From positions 1 to 64,000 of the forward strand of contig JAJNQE010000152.1 in the NCBI GenBank assembly GCA_021154985.1: 64,000 bases of DNA, given 5' to 3'. The translations under genes were made by a program, and so were the position numbers. Origin of the DNA: Hydrogenophaga sp. (GTDB lineage: Bacteria; Pseudomonadota; Gammaproteobacteria; Burkholderiales; Burkholderiaceae_C). The notes beneath the pieces are model-generated. The model did not search any database, had not been told where the DNA came from, and saw only the letters and a program-made list of their open reading frames with translations. Shown here in pieces: positions 45,233 through 56,300 of this stretch; positions within the stretch are counted from its first letter, which is position 1, and each line of letters begins with the position of its first letter.

Positions 45233-46276
45233 ATGCTCAAGGCAATGCAGCTGGCCCGCGCGTGGCGAACCCCATCCGCCATGGCGCACGGCCTTGTCGG
45301 GATATGGAACCGCGACTTTCACGATGTGCGCCTCATCCTTGAGCAACAGGGCGAGCTGCAGTACTTCTCGATCACGCGCGGCTGCCAGCGCTGGATTGCA
45401 CGTGGCCTGATCGTCGCCAGCGGCTCTGCCCTGGTGGCACTGCTCGCCTTGGCGGTTTTCAGCATGCACCTTCATGTGGAGAGAAGTCGTCTGGAGGATT
45501 CGCACCGGCAAATCTTCCAGGCTTTGCTCGGGTCCACCGAAGCGAGCGGTGAGGCGGATCCTGTCCTGGACGAGAGCGAAATGCTGATGCTGGCCCAGTC
45601 GATCCGCGATCGTGATCTTGAGATACGGCGCTATGTGGAAGGCGCAACCACGGATCTGGCGAAGCAGAATGATGAGTTACACAAGAAGCTCAACACCTCG
45701 GGCCTGACCGAAAAGGCCATCAAGGTGATTCACGGCAGTAGCCCCATGGGAGGCTTCACCCGAGGAAGGGATGAAGAAATCGCACCGCTGCTGCGCAAGG
45801 AATTCGCCGAGCAAAGCGCGGCCAACCGCGAGCTCAGGGACGTGCTGTCGGCCCTCCCGTCGAGCATGCCGGTTCAGGATCACGTCATCACATCGCGCTT
45901 TGGTATCCGCAATCACCCGATTTCAGGCCGGCCGAAATTTCATGCCGGTATTGACCTGATCTCCAAGGGAGACGACAACATCTACCCAGCCCGCGCGGGC
46001 AAGGTCATTCTGGCGAGACCCTACAACGACTACGGACTCACCGTGATCGTCAACCACGGCCGCGGTGTGGAGACGCTCTACGCACACATGGCATCGATCA
46101 ACGTCAAGGAAGGTCAGGACGTTGACCTTTCAACGGTGCTGGGCCAGATCGGCAACACCGGCGCATCCACAGGCAAACACCTGCATTTCGAAGTTTCGGT
46201 GGGCAGCTACCCCGTCGACCCCATCAAAGTCATAGACACAGCGCAATATGTTCAACAAGCGAAAATCCAGCCCTGA
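45233..46276 (+). CDS. Membrane-anchored M23 (LytM) peptidoglycan endopeptidase
   Basis: The 347-residue protein has a cytoplasmic N-terminus, one membrane helix (ARGLIVASGSALVALLALAVFSM, about 60-82), a periplasmic coiled coil (about 85-170) and an M23 domain (about 220-345). The zinc ligands are intact: His237-x3-Asp241 in FHAGIDL and His316-x-His318 in HLHFEV. Such enzymes cut peptide cross-links in peptidoglycan. The gene sits between two bactofilin genes, as in bactofilin-LmdC/Csd1-type shape modules where the N-terminal tail contacts the polymer. It starts two bases after the previous stop and overlaps the next gene by 29 bases. Confidence 0.92.
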   Translation: MLKAMQLARAWRTPSAMAHGLVGIWNRDFHDVRLILEQQGELQYFSITRGCQRWIARGLIVASGSALVALLALAVFSMHLHVERSRLEDSHRQIFQALLGSTEASGEADPVLDESEMLMLAQSIRDRDLEIRRYVEGATTDLAKQNDELHKKLNTSGLTEKAIKVIHGSSPMGGFTRGRDEEIAPLLRKEFAEQSAANRELRDVLSALPSSMPVQDHVITSRFGIRNHPISGRPKFHAGIDLISKGDDNIYPARAGKVILARPYNDYGLTVIVNHGRGVETLYAHMASINVKEGQDVDLSTVLGQIGNTGASTGKHLHFEVSVGSYPVDPIKVIDTAQYVQQAKIQP

Positions 46277-46727
46277 AGGTCTTGCAGGGCTCGAAGCTCC
46301 GCCCCTTCCAGACACACCCAGAACGCTGACGCCAGAGCCCGCGCTGACCCTGCGGCCTGCGCCAGCCAACGAGACACGCGGCAAACCGGCGCCCATTGCC
46401 GTGTTGCCGTCTGCGGACAAACCGTCCATCGTGAGTGAGGGTTTCACCATCACCGGCGACCTGCGCTCCAGCGGCGTGCTGCATGTCGAAGGCCGGGTCT
46501 CGGGGACCCTGGTGGCGCACAGCGTCAACATCAGCGTGACGGGCGAGATTCAGGGCGAGATCACCTGCACCACGCTCAACATCAAGGGTCATATGATGGG
46601 CAAGGCGGTTTGCGATGAACTGATTGTGGCGAGCACCGCTCAAGTACAAGGCAACATCAGCTACCGCTTTCTGAGCATTGGTTCTGGTGCCACCATCCAG
46701 GGCGACCTGGACCACATCGCAAACTGA
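46248..46727 (+). CDS. Bactofilin (third of three)
   Basis: The 159-residue protein has an unstructured Pro-rich N-terminal part (about 1-58). The bactofilin beta-helix follows (about 59-155; SEGFTITGDLRSSGVLHVEGRVSGTLVAHSVNISVTGEIQGEI). The start overlaps the 3' end of the M23 gene by 29 bases in another frame. The long N-terminal tail resembles those that recruit partners to bactofilin polymers. A hairpin region separates it from the convergent lipoprotein gene. Confidence 0.9.
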   Translation: MFNKRKSSPEGLAGLEAPPLPDTPRTLTPEPALTLRPAPANETRGKPAPIAVLPSADKPSIVSEGFTITGDLRSSGVLHVEGRVSGTLVAHSVNISVTGEIQGEITCTTLNIKGHMMGKAVCDELIVASTAQVQGNISYRFLSIGSGATIQGDLDHIAN

Positions 46728-46752
46728 GTTTCCGACCCGCTTCGGGCCCGAG

Positions 46753-46793
46753 GATAAAAGGGGGGCGTGAGACAGCAGTTTCACGCCCCCCTT
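46753..46793 (-). terminator. Hairpin terminator between the bactofilin operon and the convergent lipoprotein
   Basis: AAGGGGGGCGTGA (46758-46770) and TCACGCCCCCCTT (46781-46793) form a perfect 13-base stem with a 10-base loop. On the minus strand a short T run (TTTTATCC) follows, so it fits best as terminator of the adhesin/lipoprotein transcript, but it may act in both directions. Confidence 0.75.
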
Positions 46794-46818
46794 GGCAATG
46801 ACGCGGTAGCTCGACCTT

Positions 46819-47289
46819 TCAGGGCGCCGCGCCGTTGAGCCCAGCGGTGAAACGCTGCACCGCAAATGTCTGGGGATTGGGCATGGTGGCCGCACCCCAC
46901 AGAGGCTCGCCCCACACCACCGCCACGGTGGGCTGATCAAAGCGCACGAAGAGGCCACCTTCAACCGCAGTGACGGCGCCGTGCTCGGTCCGGTACACCA
47001 CGGGCAAGGAAGACTGGTAGTAGATCCCCTGGGCATCCGCAAACCGGGCGCGGTAGGGGGCTTCGGGCAATTCCACCTGCACGCCGGGCGACACCTCCGC
47101 TCGGCTCACATCCCGCAAAGTTACCCACGATCCGTGGGCTGCGTGCTTGGGATCCACCGGCAGCGGCCTCAAGCTGGAACACCCCGACACAACTGACAAC
47201 GCGGCCAGCCCCGCCGCGAGCACGGCGCACGCAGGCCCAAGTCGGCGCTGCCGTGCTCGCTCAGGCGCCCATTCAACTGATCGATGCAT
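46819..47289 (-). CDS. Small lipoprotein downstream of the giant adhesin
   Basis: From the ATG at 47287-47289 the protein has 156 residues and a lipoprotein signal with lipobox VVSGC (Cys about 37). The mature part shows no named domain. A segment SWVTLRDVSRAEVSPGVQVELPEAPYRARFADAQGIYYQ suggests a small beta fold. An alternative start at 47328 overlaps the adhesin stop (TGATG), which would couple translation but makes the signal peptide n-region long. A GAAAGAGAG ribosome site favours 47289. Position directly behind the adhesin suggests a role in its surface display or periplasmic handling; this is inference. Confidence 0.7.
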   Translation of the reverse strand: MHRSVEWAPERARQRRLGPACAVLAAGLAALSVVSGCSSLRPLPVDPKHAAHGSWVTLRDVSRAEVSPGVQVELPEAPYRARFADAQGIYYQSSLPVVYRTEHGAVTAVEGGLFVRFDQPTVAVVWGEPLWGAATMPNPQTFAVQRFTAGLNGAAP

Positions 47290-47327
47290 ACCGGACTCTC
47301 TTTCAACAAGCATATGGAAAGCCTTCA

Positions 47328-50300
47328 TCAGTACCCCAGCGGAACTGTGCGCGCACCCGTGCCTGTGGTGGCCACGAGCAAGCCGGTGGGCAGCAGTGAC
47401 ACGGCCGATATGGTCAGCGGCCCACTGCCCGTGGTGACGCGACTGGCCGTGCGCGCTGTCAGCCGCGTGACCTGGATGCCACCGCTGGTGGATTGCGCGT
47501 CCACGGCGGTCCCGGCATCCAGCGTGCCGCCAAAAAGGCTGTAGCCGACACCGGTGCCCGACGTGAGCGCTCCGGCGGCTCTCAAGGTCAGTGCACCGAA
47601 GGATTTGAGCGCGGTGAAACGCATGCCGCCCGCCGTGCTCTGGGCATTCAGCGTGGACGCGCTGGAGGTCACGGTGCCCAGAATGCCCTGCCCGCCCATT
47701 GTCAGACCGATAGCCCCAGTGGCCGTTCCTCTGGTCAGGCTGAAGTCGGTGGCAGCGCTCAGGGTGGCGCCGCCGGCGGTCACGGTGAACGACGTCAGGG
47801 CCAGCGAACTTCCCGCCGATGCCGTTACCCCGGTGCGCGCCGACACGGTGGTCAGTGCCACCGAGCCGGTGAGCGACTCCACCTCCACCGAGCCGTTGCG
47901 GCTGATCAAGGCGCCTGTGCGCAGTGCACCGCTTGAGGACAACGACAGGTTGGCCGCCGCTGTGATGGCGCCCGTCGTCAGCGTGCCGCCCACGGCGTCC
48001 ACGTCAACCCCGCCCACTGCGGCCGTCACAGCACCCAACACCACCGCGCCCGCAGCGGACTGCGCCGCCACGTTGCCCGTGGTGCTGGTGAGCGCGCCGG
48101 CCGTGAGGCCGGTGGCCGCTGTCAGCGACAGTGCATTTCTGGCTGTGACAGCGCCCGTGGTCAGCGCGCCCGTGCCGGCATCGAGCGTGACGCCACCGGT
48201 GGTGGCGCTCAGCGCGCCCATCGTGGCGCCCGCTGCGGCCTGCACAGAGATAGCGCTGGTTGTACTGGTCGAACGGCTGGTGATCGCACCGCCCAGAATC
48301 GACACGCTGGGCAGCGTGCCGGCCAACACACCCTCGGCCGCCAGCACCACACCCGCGCCACTCAGGGTTGTGTAGCGCAGGCCACCGGAGGCCTGTGCAT
48401 CGAGCACGCCACCTGTGCTGGTCACTGTGCCCAGCGTCGCCTCGGTACCACTGCGAAGGGTGATGTTGCCCAGTGACGTACCCCTACCCAGCGTGAGCAC
48501 ACCCCGCGAGGTGATCGATGCCGCGCCCCGACTTGAGCTCCAGGTGGTCGCACTCAGCGCGCCCGCGCTGTCCAGTGTGAGGCCGGTGACCGCAGTTGCA
48601 GTGGTGAGGGTCAGCCCACCGGCGGTGGACGCGATGTCCAACGCGCCCGCGCTGCTGGTCGCACTCACGCCGGTCAACTGCCCGACCGATCGCATCGTCA
48701 GTCCCTGCGCGGCTCTTATCGTGCTGAAACTGAGAGTGCTACCAGCCGTCACCGACACCGCCCCGGTGGTGCTGGCGAGAGACGTGATGCTGGCTGCACC
48801 TCCCGCAACAGCCGTGAGGGCTGCGGTGGAGGTGGCGGTGGTCATGGTCAGGCCGCCCCCCACGTTCACGCCCAGCGTTCCCGCCCGGGCCGCCAACGAC
48901 GCCAGCGTTGCATGCGCAGCTGCTCCCTGAGCACCGATGCTCAGGTTGCGCCCGGCTGAAAGCGACGTGGCGGAAATGCCCTGCCCGGATCCGGCAAGAC
49001 CCAGACCGCTGCTGGACAAAGTGATGTCGCGCGGCGTGGTGAGGGACACCAATTCGATCTTTCCAGCTGCGTCGATCGTCACATCCTGGCCAGACGTGAT
49101 GCTGGCCAGTTTGACGCCGCCGGTTGCGCTGGACACGGCCACATCGCTCAGCAGCGAAGCCACCCTGGTGCCCACCACCGAGCCTTGTGCCGCCAACTCT
49201 GCCTTTTTGCTCGCTGAGATCACGACTTCGCGGGTCGCGCGGGTCTGTGCCAGCGACACCGAATCGGTCTTGCTGGTGACCAGCAGCGAAGCCACGTCGG
49301 TCTCGATGGATCTGCCCTGCGCTGTGGCCGCCAGGGCAGTGTTGCCCACGCTGCCCTGCGCCGTCACCACGATGCCGCCGGCGGCACTGGTGACGGTCAT
49401 GTCAGCAGTGCTGTCACCGCCGTCCAGCACGGAGCCCCCCGTGGTGGACACCACAATCGCACCCGACGAAGCGTTGTCGCTGCGGATTCCGGTCAGGGTG
49501 ATGTCGCCTGTGGCTGACAGCACCACCGAACCCGCTCTGCCGTCAACCGACGCACCATCGGCGATGGTGATCGTCTTGCCCTGCAGCACCAGATTGCCCG
49601 ACAGGTTCACCAGGTCGGCATCGGCCTCGAGCGACAGCGCCTGCGTGCCGGCGCTCAAGGTCAGGCCATTGGAGGTCCTGAGTTGACCGCCGATGGCCAA
49701 CCCGGCCAGGCCACCGTTCAACGACACCTGCCCGGTGCCGGCGCTGACCGTGCGCACACGAAGCACGCCGCTGCTGCTGCCCAGGTGCACCGATCCCCCG
49801 GCCACCGCGCTGAGAACGGCACCATCCACCGCCGTCTTCACGGTCATGGGCACCGTCGCCTGACCCACGTCGCCGCCCGCGGCGAACGAGATGTTGGTGG
49901 CGTCCACCGCCTGGGCACGCGTGCCCCGGTCGTCAAGGATCGAATAGCCCGAACTGATCACAGCATTGCCCACGGCCGAGACTTGCCCGATCCGCAGCGA
50001 TGAGGTGGCCGAACCCAGATAGGCGTTGCCGCCCGTGGTGGCCACCAGCTTGGTGCCCGTCTTGGCGAGAACGTCCACCGCCTTGGTCGTGGTACCAATG
50101 GAGCCAGCCACGCTCAGCGTCACACCGCGACCGGCCACGTTCACGTTTACCGCGTCGTCGCTGGTGTCGGAGAGGGCACCACGGGCCACCACCACCACAC
50201 CACGCGACGCGTCCAGCTGGCTGAGGCCCACATCATCGGCGGCCACATAGATGTCGCCGGTGTGTGCCAGAAGCGTTGTGCCACTGGACATGGTGAAGTC

Positions 50301-53300
50301 ACCCGTGCCCGACGCCTCGGCGTCAATGCGGCCCAGCGCCGTGACATCGTCCACCACGCGCAAGCCGCCTTGTGCTGCGTAAAGGTCGAGGTCCAGCCCC
50401 GACGACAGTTCGCCCACAGTCAGCCCGGTTTCAGCGCCGTGCAGATAAATGGAGTAGCCCAGCGCGCTGCTGGCGTTCACACCGCTGCTCAGGCTGGACT
50501 TGACCCGCATCGGATTGAGCTCGGTGCCCACCGAGCCGCCCAGAGCGGTCAGCGTGATGCCGTCGGCTTCGATCGAACGAGTGCGCTCCCCACGCGCATC
50601 GATGATGGAGCCCGATGCGGTCAACGACACCGAAGCCGGTGAGTACACATCGGCCACCCGCATGTCGCCGGTCTGGTTCAGCCAGATGCCGTCTTGCGCG
50701 CGGGCCACCAGGGTCGCCTGGCTCGGCGTTCCACCACCGGTCAAGGTGAGCGTCACCGGCTTGAGAGCGGTGCCGATGGATCCAGATGCTGCTTCCAAAA
50801 TGGCCTTATGGCCCTGGATCACCGAGCCGCTGGTGTTGGCGGCATTCAGGATCGACCCACTCACCTTGATCCGAACTTCGCCGGCGCCGATCACCTGTTC
50901 CAGGTTGGCGTCGCCGCCCGTGGGGTAGGCGTCCGTGGTGTCCGCACCCAGGTACACAAACCCATTGGAGTTCACGTTCAGTCGGTTGGACAGCACGTTG
51001 AACGTGTCCTTCTTGACCACGGTGAGCAGCCAGTTCGTCTTGTCCAGGCTCATGTCGTCGGTCTCGGCCGACATGATGGTCAAGCGGTCGTCCACAGTCA
51101 GTCCACCTTCCTTGCGCAGATCGATCGTGACCGCCCCATCGTCCCGCCCGATCTTGCCGCCTGGGCGCAGCACGACCCGGTTGCCCACCACATTGGGCTC
51201 TTCAATCCGGGTCTGTGTGTCGGTGGACGACTTGGAGAAGATGGCGTTGGGCAACGGGCTGTGCAGCTCGGCATCACTCCAGGTCGACAGCGCGTCCACC
51301 GCCGGGCGGCCTGCCAGCAGGTTGGCCGCGTTCACCTCGGCAATCACGAGGTCGTCATTGAGCTGGTATCGCGTTGCACCGTAAAGTGCGTCGAGGTCTT
51401 TCACCTCTTGCGTGCGAGCGGCCTCCAGGCCTTCGATCTGCGCCAGAGACAAGCCCGACTGGGCAAGTTGTGTACGCTCAGCGTCAGAGTACGTGAACTC
51501 ATAGGTGTCGGCGTTCAGGCTGTCGGCGGTGTAGCTGACGACACCGGTGGCCGGGTCCACCGAAGTTACGGTGGCATTGCGCAGCGCCCAGTACCGGCGG
51601 AACTGGCTGCGGGTGGTGCGCAGTGTCAGCTGGCGGCTGTCTTCAGCGCTGTTGCCCTGCAAGGCCGCAGCGTCCCACAGCGCGAGCAGCTCCTCTTCGG
51701 TGCGCACGTCGCGGGTTTCATTGCGGTTGTTGTCGATCAGATCACCGCCAGCCTCGATGTACACATCACCCCCGTTGGAGGCGACCTGGTTCACCCACAG
51801 GTTGCCCGTGGCCTGCTTCAGGGCAATACCGCGCGCCGCGGTGGCCGTGATGCCACCGCCCGACGAGTCCTGCGTCTGGATGTTGAGCGTGGACAGGACC
51901 GTGCCGTCGGCATTGAACACACCGATGCCGCCTCGGGGCGCCGAAAGCTGGATCCGGCTGCCGATCACATGCACCGTGTTCGGGTTGACACCCACGATGT
52001 CTTCATCACCCAGCAACCACACCTTGCCGGTGGTCGACACCTGGTTGATGCGCAGCGCACCCCCCAGGCTCTGGAACGAGATGTTGCCGCTGTCGGACTG
52101 GGCGGTGAACGAGCCGGTGCCCGTGATCACGTTGACCGGCGCACCCTCGGTCCCAATGCCGGTCTTGGCATAGAAACGCAGGTCGTTGCCGGAGACTGCT
52201 GTGCCTCCACTGAGTTGCTCGATGGATCCGTTGTTGGAACGGATGGACACCAGGCCGCTGTCGTTGGTGATGTTGCCCGACAGGCGAACGCCCGCATTGC
52301 TCTTCACATCGATGAGGCCCGTGCTGTAGCCGACCATCTCAATGGCGATCGGGTGATCAGCGCGCACACGCTGCGTGAACACGTCCTTCTTGCCCACTTC
52401 CGTGCGGTAGTCCACGTAGTAGGTCTTCTTGAAACACAGGGGTCCGCACTTCTTCCAGCTGCGGTAGTAGGTCTCCTCCTCTCCGTCGGTCACGAAGGTC
52501 TGCGTGCTCATCGTGAAGTTCTGGCTGGGCGCGCCCGACGTGGTCACGTAGATGCCCTCGGGCATCGCGGTGGCGTCCTTTGTGACGATGTCGATGCTGT
52601 TCCATTTGATGGAACCCAGGTTGATGGCGCCCCAGAGAGCCGAAGACTTCTGGTACCAGTAGCGCTTTTCCTGGTTGAACTCATAGCCCGCCGACCACAC
52701 GTAGGTGCTGTTGGTCACCGGTGCGTAGCTGAAGGTTGCCAGGCGGTTGCCGCTGGGCGAAGCCAGCGTGGAACCGCTGGAACGCAGCACCGCGGCGCCG
52801 GCGCCTCGCCCAGCCGTGGTGGTGGATCGGAACGCACCCAGCGCATTGCGCTCGTAGGTGGTCACTTCATAGGCAGTGATTCGCCCATTGGTGTACACGG
52901 GGCGGTTCAGGTCTGTGATGCGCACCACTCCGGCGTCACCTCCGGTGTCCAGCCCCAGCAGATCCATGCCGTAGCTGGTCTGGTTGTCGATGTTGAAGCG
53001 GGCGTATCCGTCGAGCGCACGGATCACGCCGCCACCGGTGTTGATGATGGAGCCCACCACCTCGACCAGGCCGCCGGTGACCTCTGTTGAAGCCACCTTG
53101 AGACGGTTGTCTTCGGCGTCGTAATACACCACGGGTTCACCGCGGCGCGCGGCCAGGGCGGCCAGTTGCGTGTTTCGCTGTGACTGGGTGATGGTGCCGT
53201 TGGCAAACTGCTTGTTGATCTCCGATTCGTTGTCGGTGGAGCGGCGGCCCGACACCTGCACGAGGGAAGATCGACCCTGTGCCAGATAGCTGCCCCGGTT

Positions 53301-56300
53301 GGCGGTCCACTGGGCTTCCCAGTTGTTGATGGTCGTGCCCACGCTGGCCTGCGTGAGCGTCACGCCGTAGTCGGACTGGCCAGACTGCACCGTGCCGTTG
53401 ATGTTCAGGTAGCGCGCACCCAGGAAAATGCCGCCACTGGCGTAGATGCCGCCAGTCCCATTCTTCAGGCAGCTGGCATTGAAGCTGGTGGCGTTGGGCT
53501 CGCCCGCACGGGCCGTTCCGCAGGCCACCACGCCCATGCTGTTGAGCTTCCTCTGCTGATCGTCGTTGTACGCCACGGCATAGATCGATTCGGGCGAACC
53601 ACCCACAGACTGGCTCACCGACGGCGATGACAGCACGAAGTTCTTGCCGGCGTTGACCTGCACTTCCAGACCATCGAGGCGCGGCACGTAGTTCGCGTCC
53701 TCCTGCGTCACAGAGATGCTGCCCGCGGTGTTGTTCAGCAGGATCGGGCCCAGCTTGTTGTAGACCAGCCCGTTGACGCGAATCTCCGGTGCGCGCATCT
53801 GGTCCTGCCGCAGGTCGGCCCAGCTGCCGTCGGCTGCCGTGGCGATCACGGCCGAGTTCGACACGAGTCCCGTGGACACGTAGTTGTTCGTCACCTCGAT
53901 CGTGGGCAGTTCTTCGCCCACGCCCCCGCCGGCCGCGGCCCGCGTGTCGATGCTGTCCACCGTGATGGCCAGTCCGGTCTTGGTGTCTCGGTTGAAACCG
54001 GCGATGTCGGCATCGGCCTTCAGGTAGGTCCCGTTGTATTTTGCGAAGCCCCCCGAGCTGTCGATGATCAGGTCCTTCACCCGCACGTTCATCGGGCTGT
54101 TGTTCTCGATCAGGATCTCGGAGTCGGCGCGCGCCGTGATGCTGGCATTGCCCGTGACGTTGTTGCCAAACAGTTCCACGTTGCCGCTGCCCGCGCGCAC
54201 GTTCTGGAAGGTGATGAAGGTGCCCGGCACGTTCTCCTGGGCAATGATCCGGGTTTCACCCGTGTCCGGATCGGTTTCCAGCGCGGCAAAGCCCTCGCGC
54301 AGCAGCGACTCCATGTAGAAGGCGATTTCCGCCTCGACAAAAGCCCGTACTTCCGGAATCGAACCGTAGTTCTTGAGCTGGGCGTACAAGGTGTCGAGGT
54401 ACGCCGCGCCGGTGGCGGCCAGGTCTTCGGTGCCGATGCTGTAGCGGATGTTGCCCTCGTTGACGGACAAACTGCCATTGGAGTTGATGACGATCCGCTG
54501 TTTGTTGCCAAAACCGGCTTCAATCACGCCGCTGAGCGCCACGTTGGCGTTCAGCGTCTTGGACGAGCTGCCATATTCGCTGCTCACGCCCACCAGCTCA
54601 CCCACGTCGCGCGTCCAGTCGTTGACCTTGCCTTTGCCTTCCACCACATAGCTGCCGACAATGCCGCCGAGCTGGATGGTGCCGCCCGAGCGCACCGCGT
54701 CACCGTTCACGGTGACGTTGTTGTTCAGGTTCAGCGTGGCCTTCACATCGGGGTTGACCGACACCGGCACGGCCGCGTGGTTGAACAGGTCGGCGCGCGC
54801 GGTCACAAAACTCTTGTTGCGCCAGAAGTCCCGGTCCTGACCGGCCAGCATGGTGACCGCGCCCTCAGCCACCAGGTTGGTATCGACCCCCACCGTGACC
54901 TGGTTGGTCACATTGGCCAGCGCCAGCGCATCGCCCTGGGCGCCCGCGGCCGCGCCGTAGGTCTTGGTGATGGTGTTGGCTTCAATGTCGACGTACGACA
55001 GGGCATTGATGTAGACCTCGCCCGCCACATTGATCGCGTCGCGCGCACCGAGTCTGGCGTTGGCGTTGGCGTTGGAGCGGATCTGGGTGTCGACCAGGGC
55101 AATGGGGATGGCCCCGCCCAGATCCAGTCGGCCCACCGACGAGCCGCGCAGCTGGTTGTAGGCACGAAGCTCCAGCAGACCGGCGGTGTCGCCGCCCAGG
55201 TTCAGGGTGACGTCATCCCCGATTTCGGCCGTGGCCGTGCCGTTGATGACGGTGATGGCACTCGCACCCGCACCAGCGAGCACCCCGCCGCCACCGCCGC
55301 GCGCGCTCTCCGCCCCCAGGTCGGTTCGTTCCACATCGTTGTTGGCCAGCACCCGGAGTTGTGCGCCCGTCAGGGTCGAACCGTTGCCCAGTTTGGCGGT
55401 GGCCGATCCGTCGAGGGTCGCGGTCGTGACCGCGCCCGAGCCGCCAAAGGCCGACGCATTTGTCGTCTCGGTCTGACTGTCGTAACGCACCTTGCGGTCT
55501 GCACTGAGCGTGGTGGCGCCCACCACCGTGAGACCTGCCACGGCCGTGGAGGCGGTGGCGCTGACATCCTGCTCGTGCACAACGCGCGCATCGGCGCCTG
55601 CGCCCGCCACCACGCCTCCGCTGCCAGCCACGGCGTCTGCGGCCACGCTCTCGTCGCCGCGTCCGCTCACCGTCAGGTTGCCCGCCACGCGTCCGCCGAG
55701 CGCGCCCGCCGAAACGGTCACCGAGGTATCGCTTTCGGCCATGGCCACCGCCACGCCCGCGCCGATGAATCCCACGCCCACGCCGGTGGCGTCGGATGTG
55801 ATCCGCATGGAGTCGTTGGCAGAAATGCCCACATCGCCACTGGCGCCCAGGGTGGCACCACCACCGAGGTTGACCGAGGCCAGGCCGGAGTTGCGGGAAG
55901 TCGCTGCGGCGCCCTGCAGACCCAGCAGCAGTCCACCGCCACCCGCCACGGCCTTCGAGGTCACCGACGAATCGCCCGCACCCAGCACCGCCGTGACGAG
56001 CACGTCCGCCCCGCGCAAAGTGACCGCACCCAGCGCCGTGACCTGCACAGACGTGTCAACGCTGGACTGCGCCACGGACACACCCAGGCCGGCGGTTCGC
56101 CCCACCGACACACCGGTGGCGTTGGTGCTGGCGCTGGGGTTGGCTTTGGCCGACAGCACCAGGTCACCGGCACCGGCGTCGAGCACGGTGCCGCTGGCCA
56201 TGGTGAGCGACACCGTTGCGCTGTCGCTGGCGGACGCACCCGCACCCGAACCGGCATACACGCCGGCCGAGCCGCCCGTGGCCTGCGCAGAAGCCGAGGC

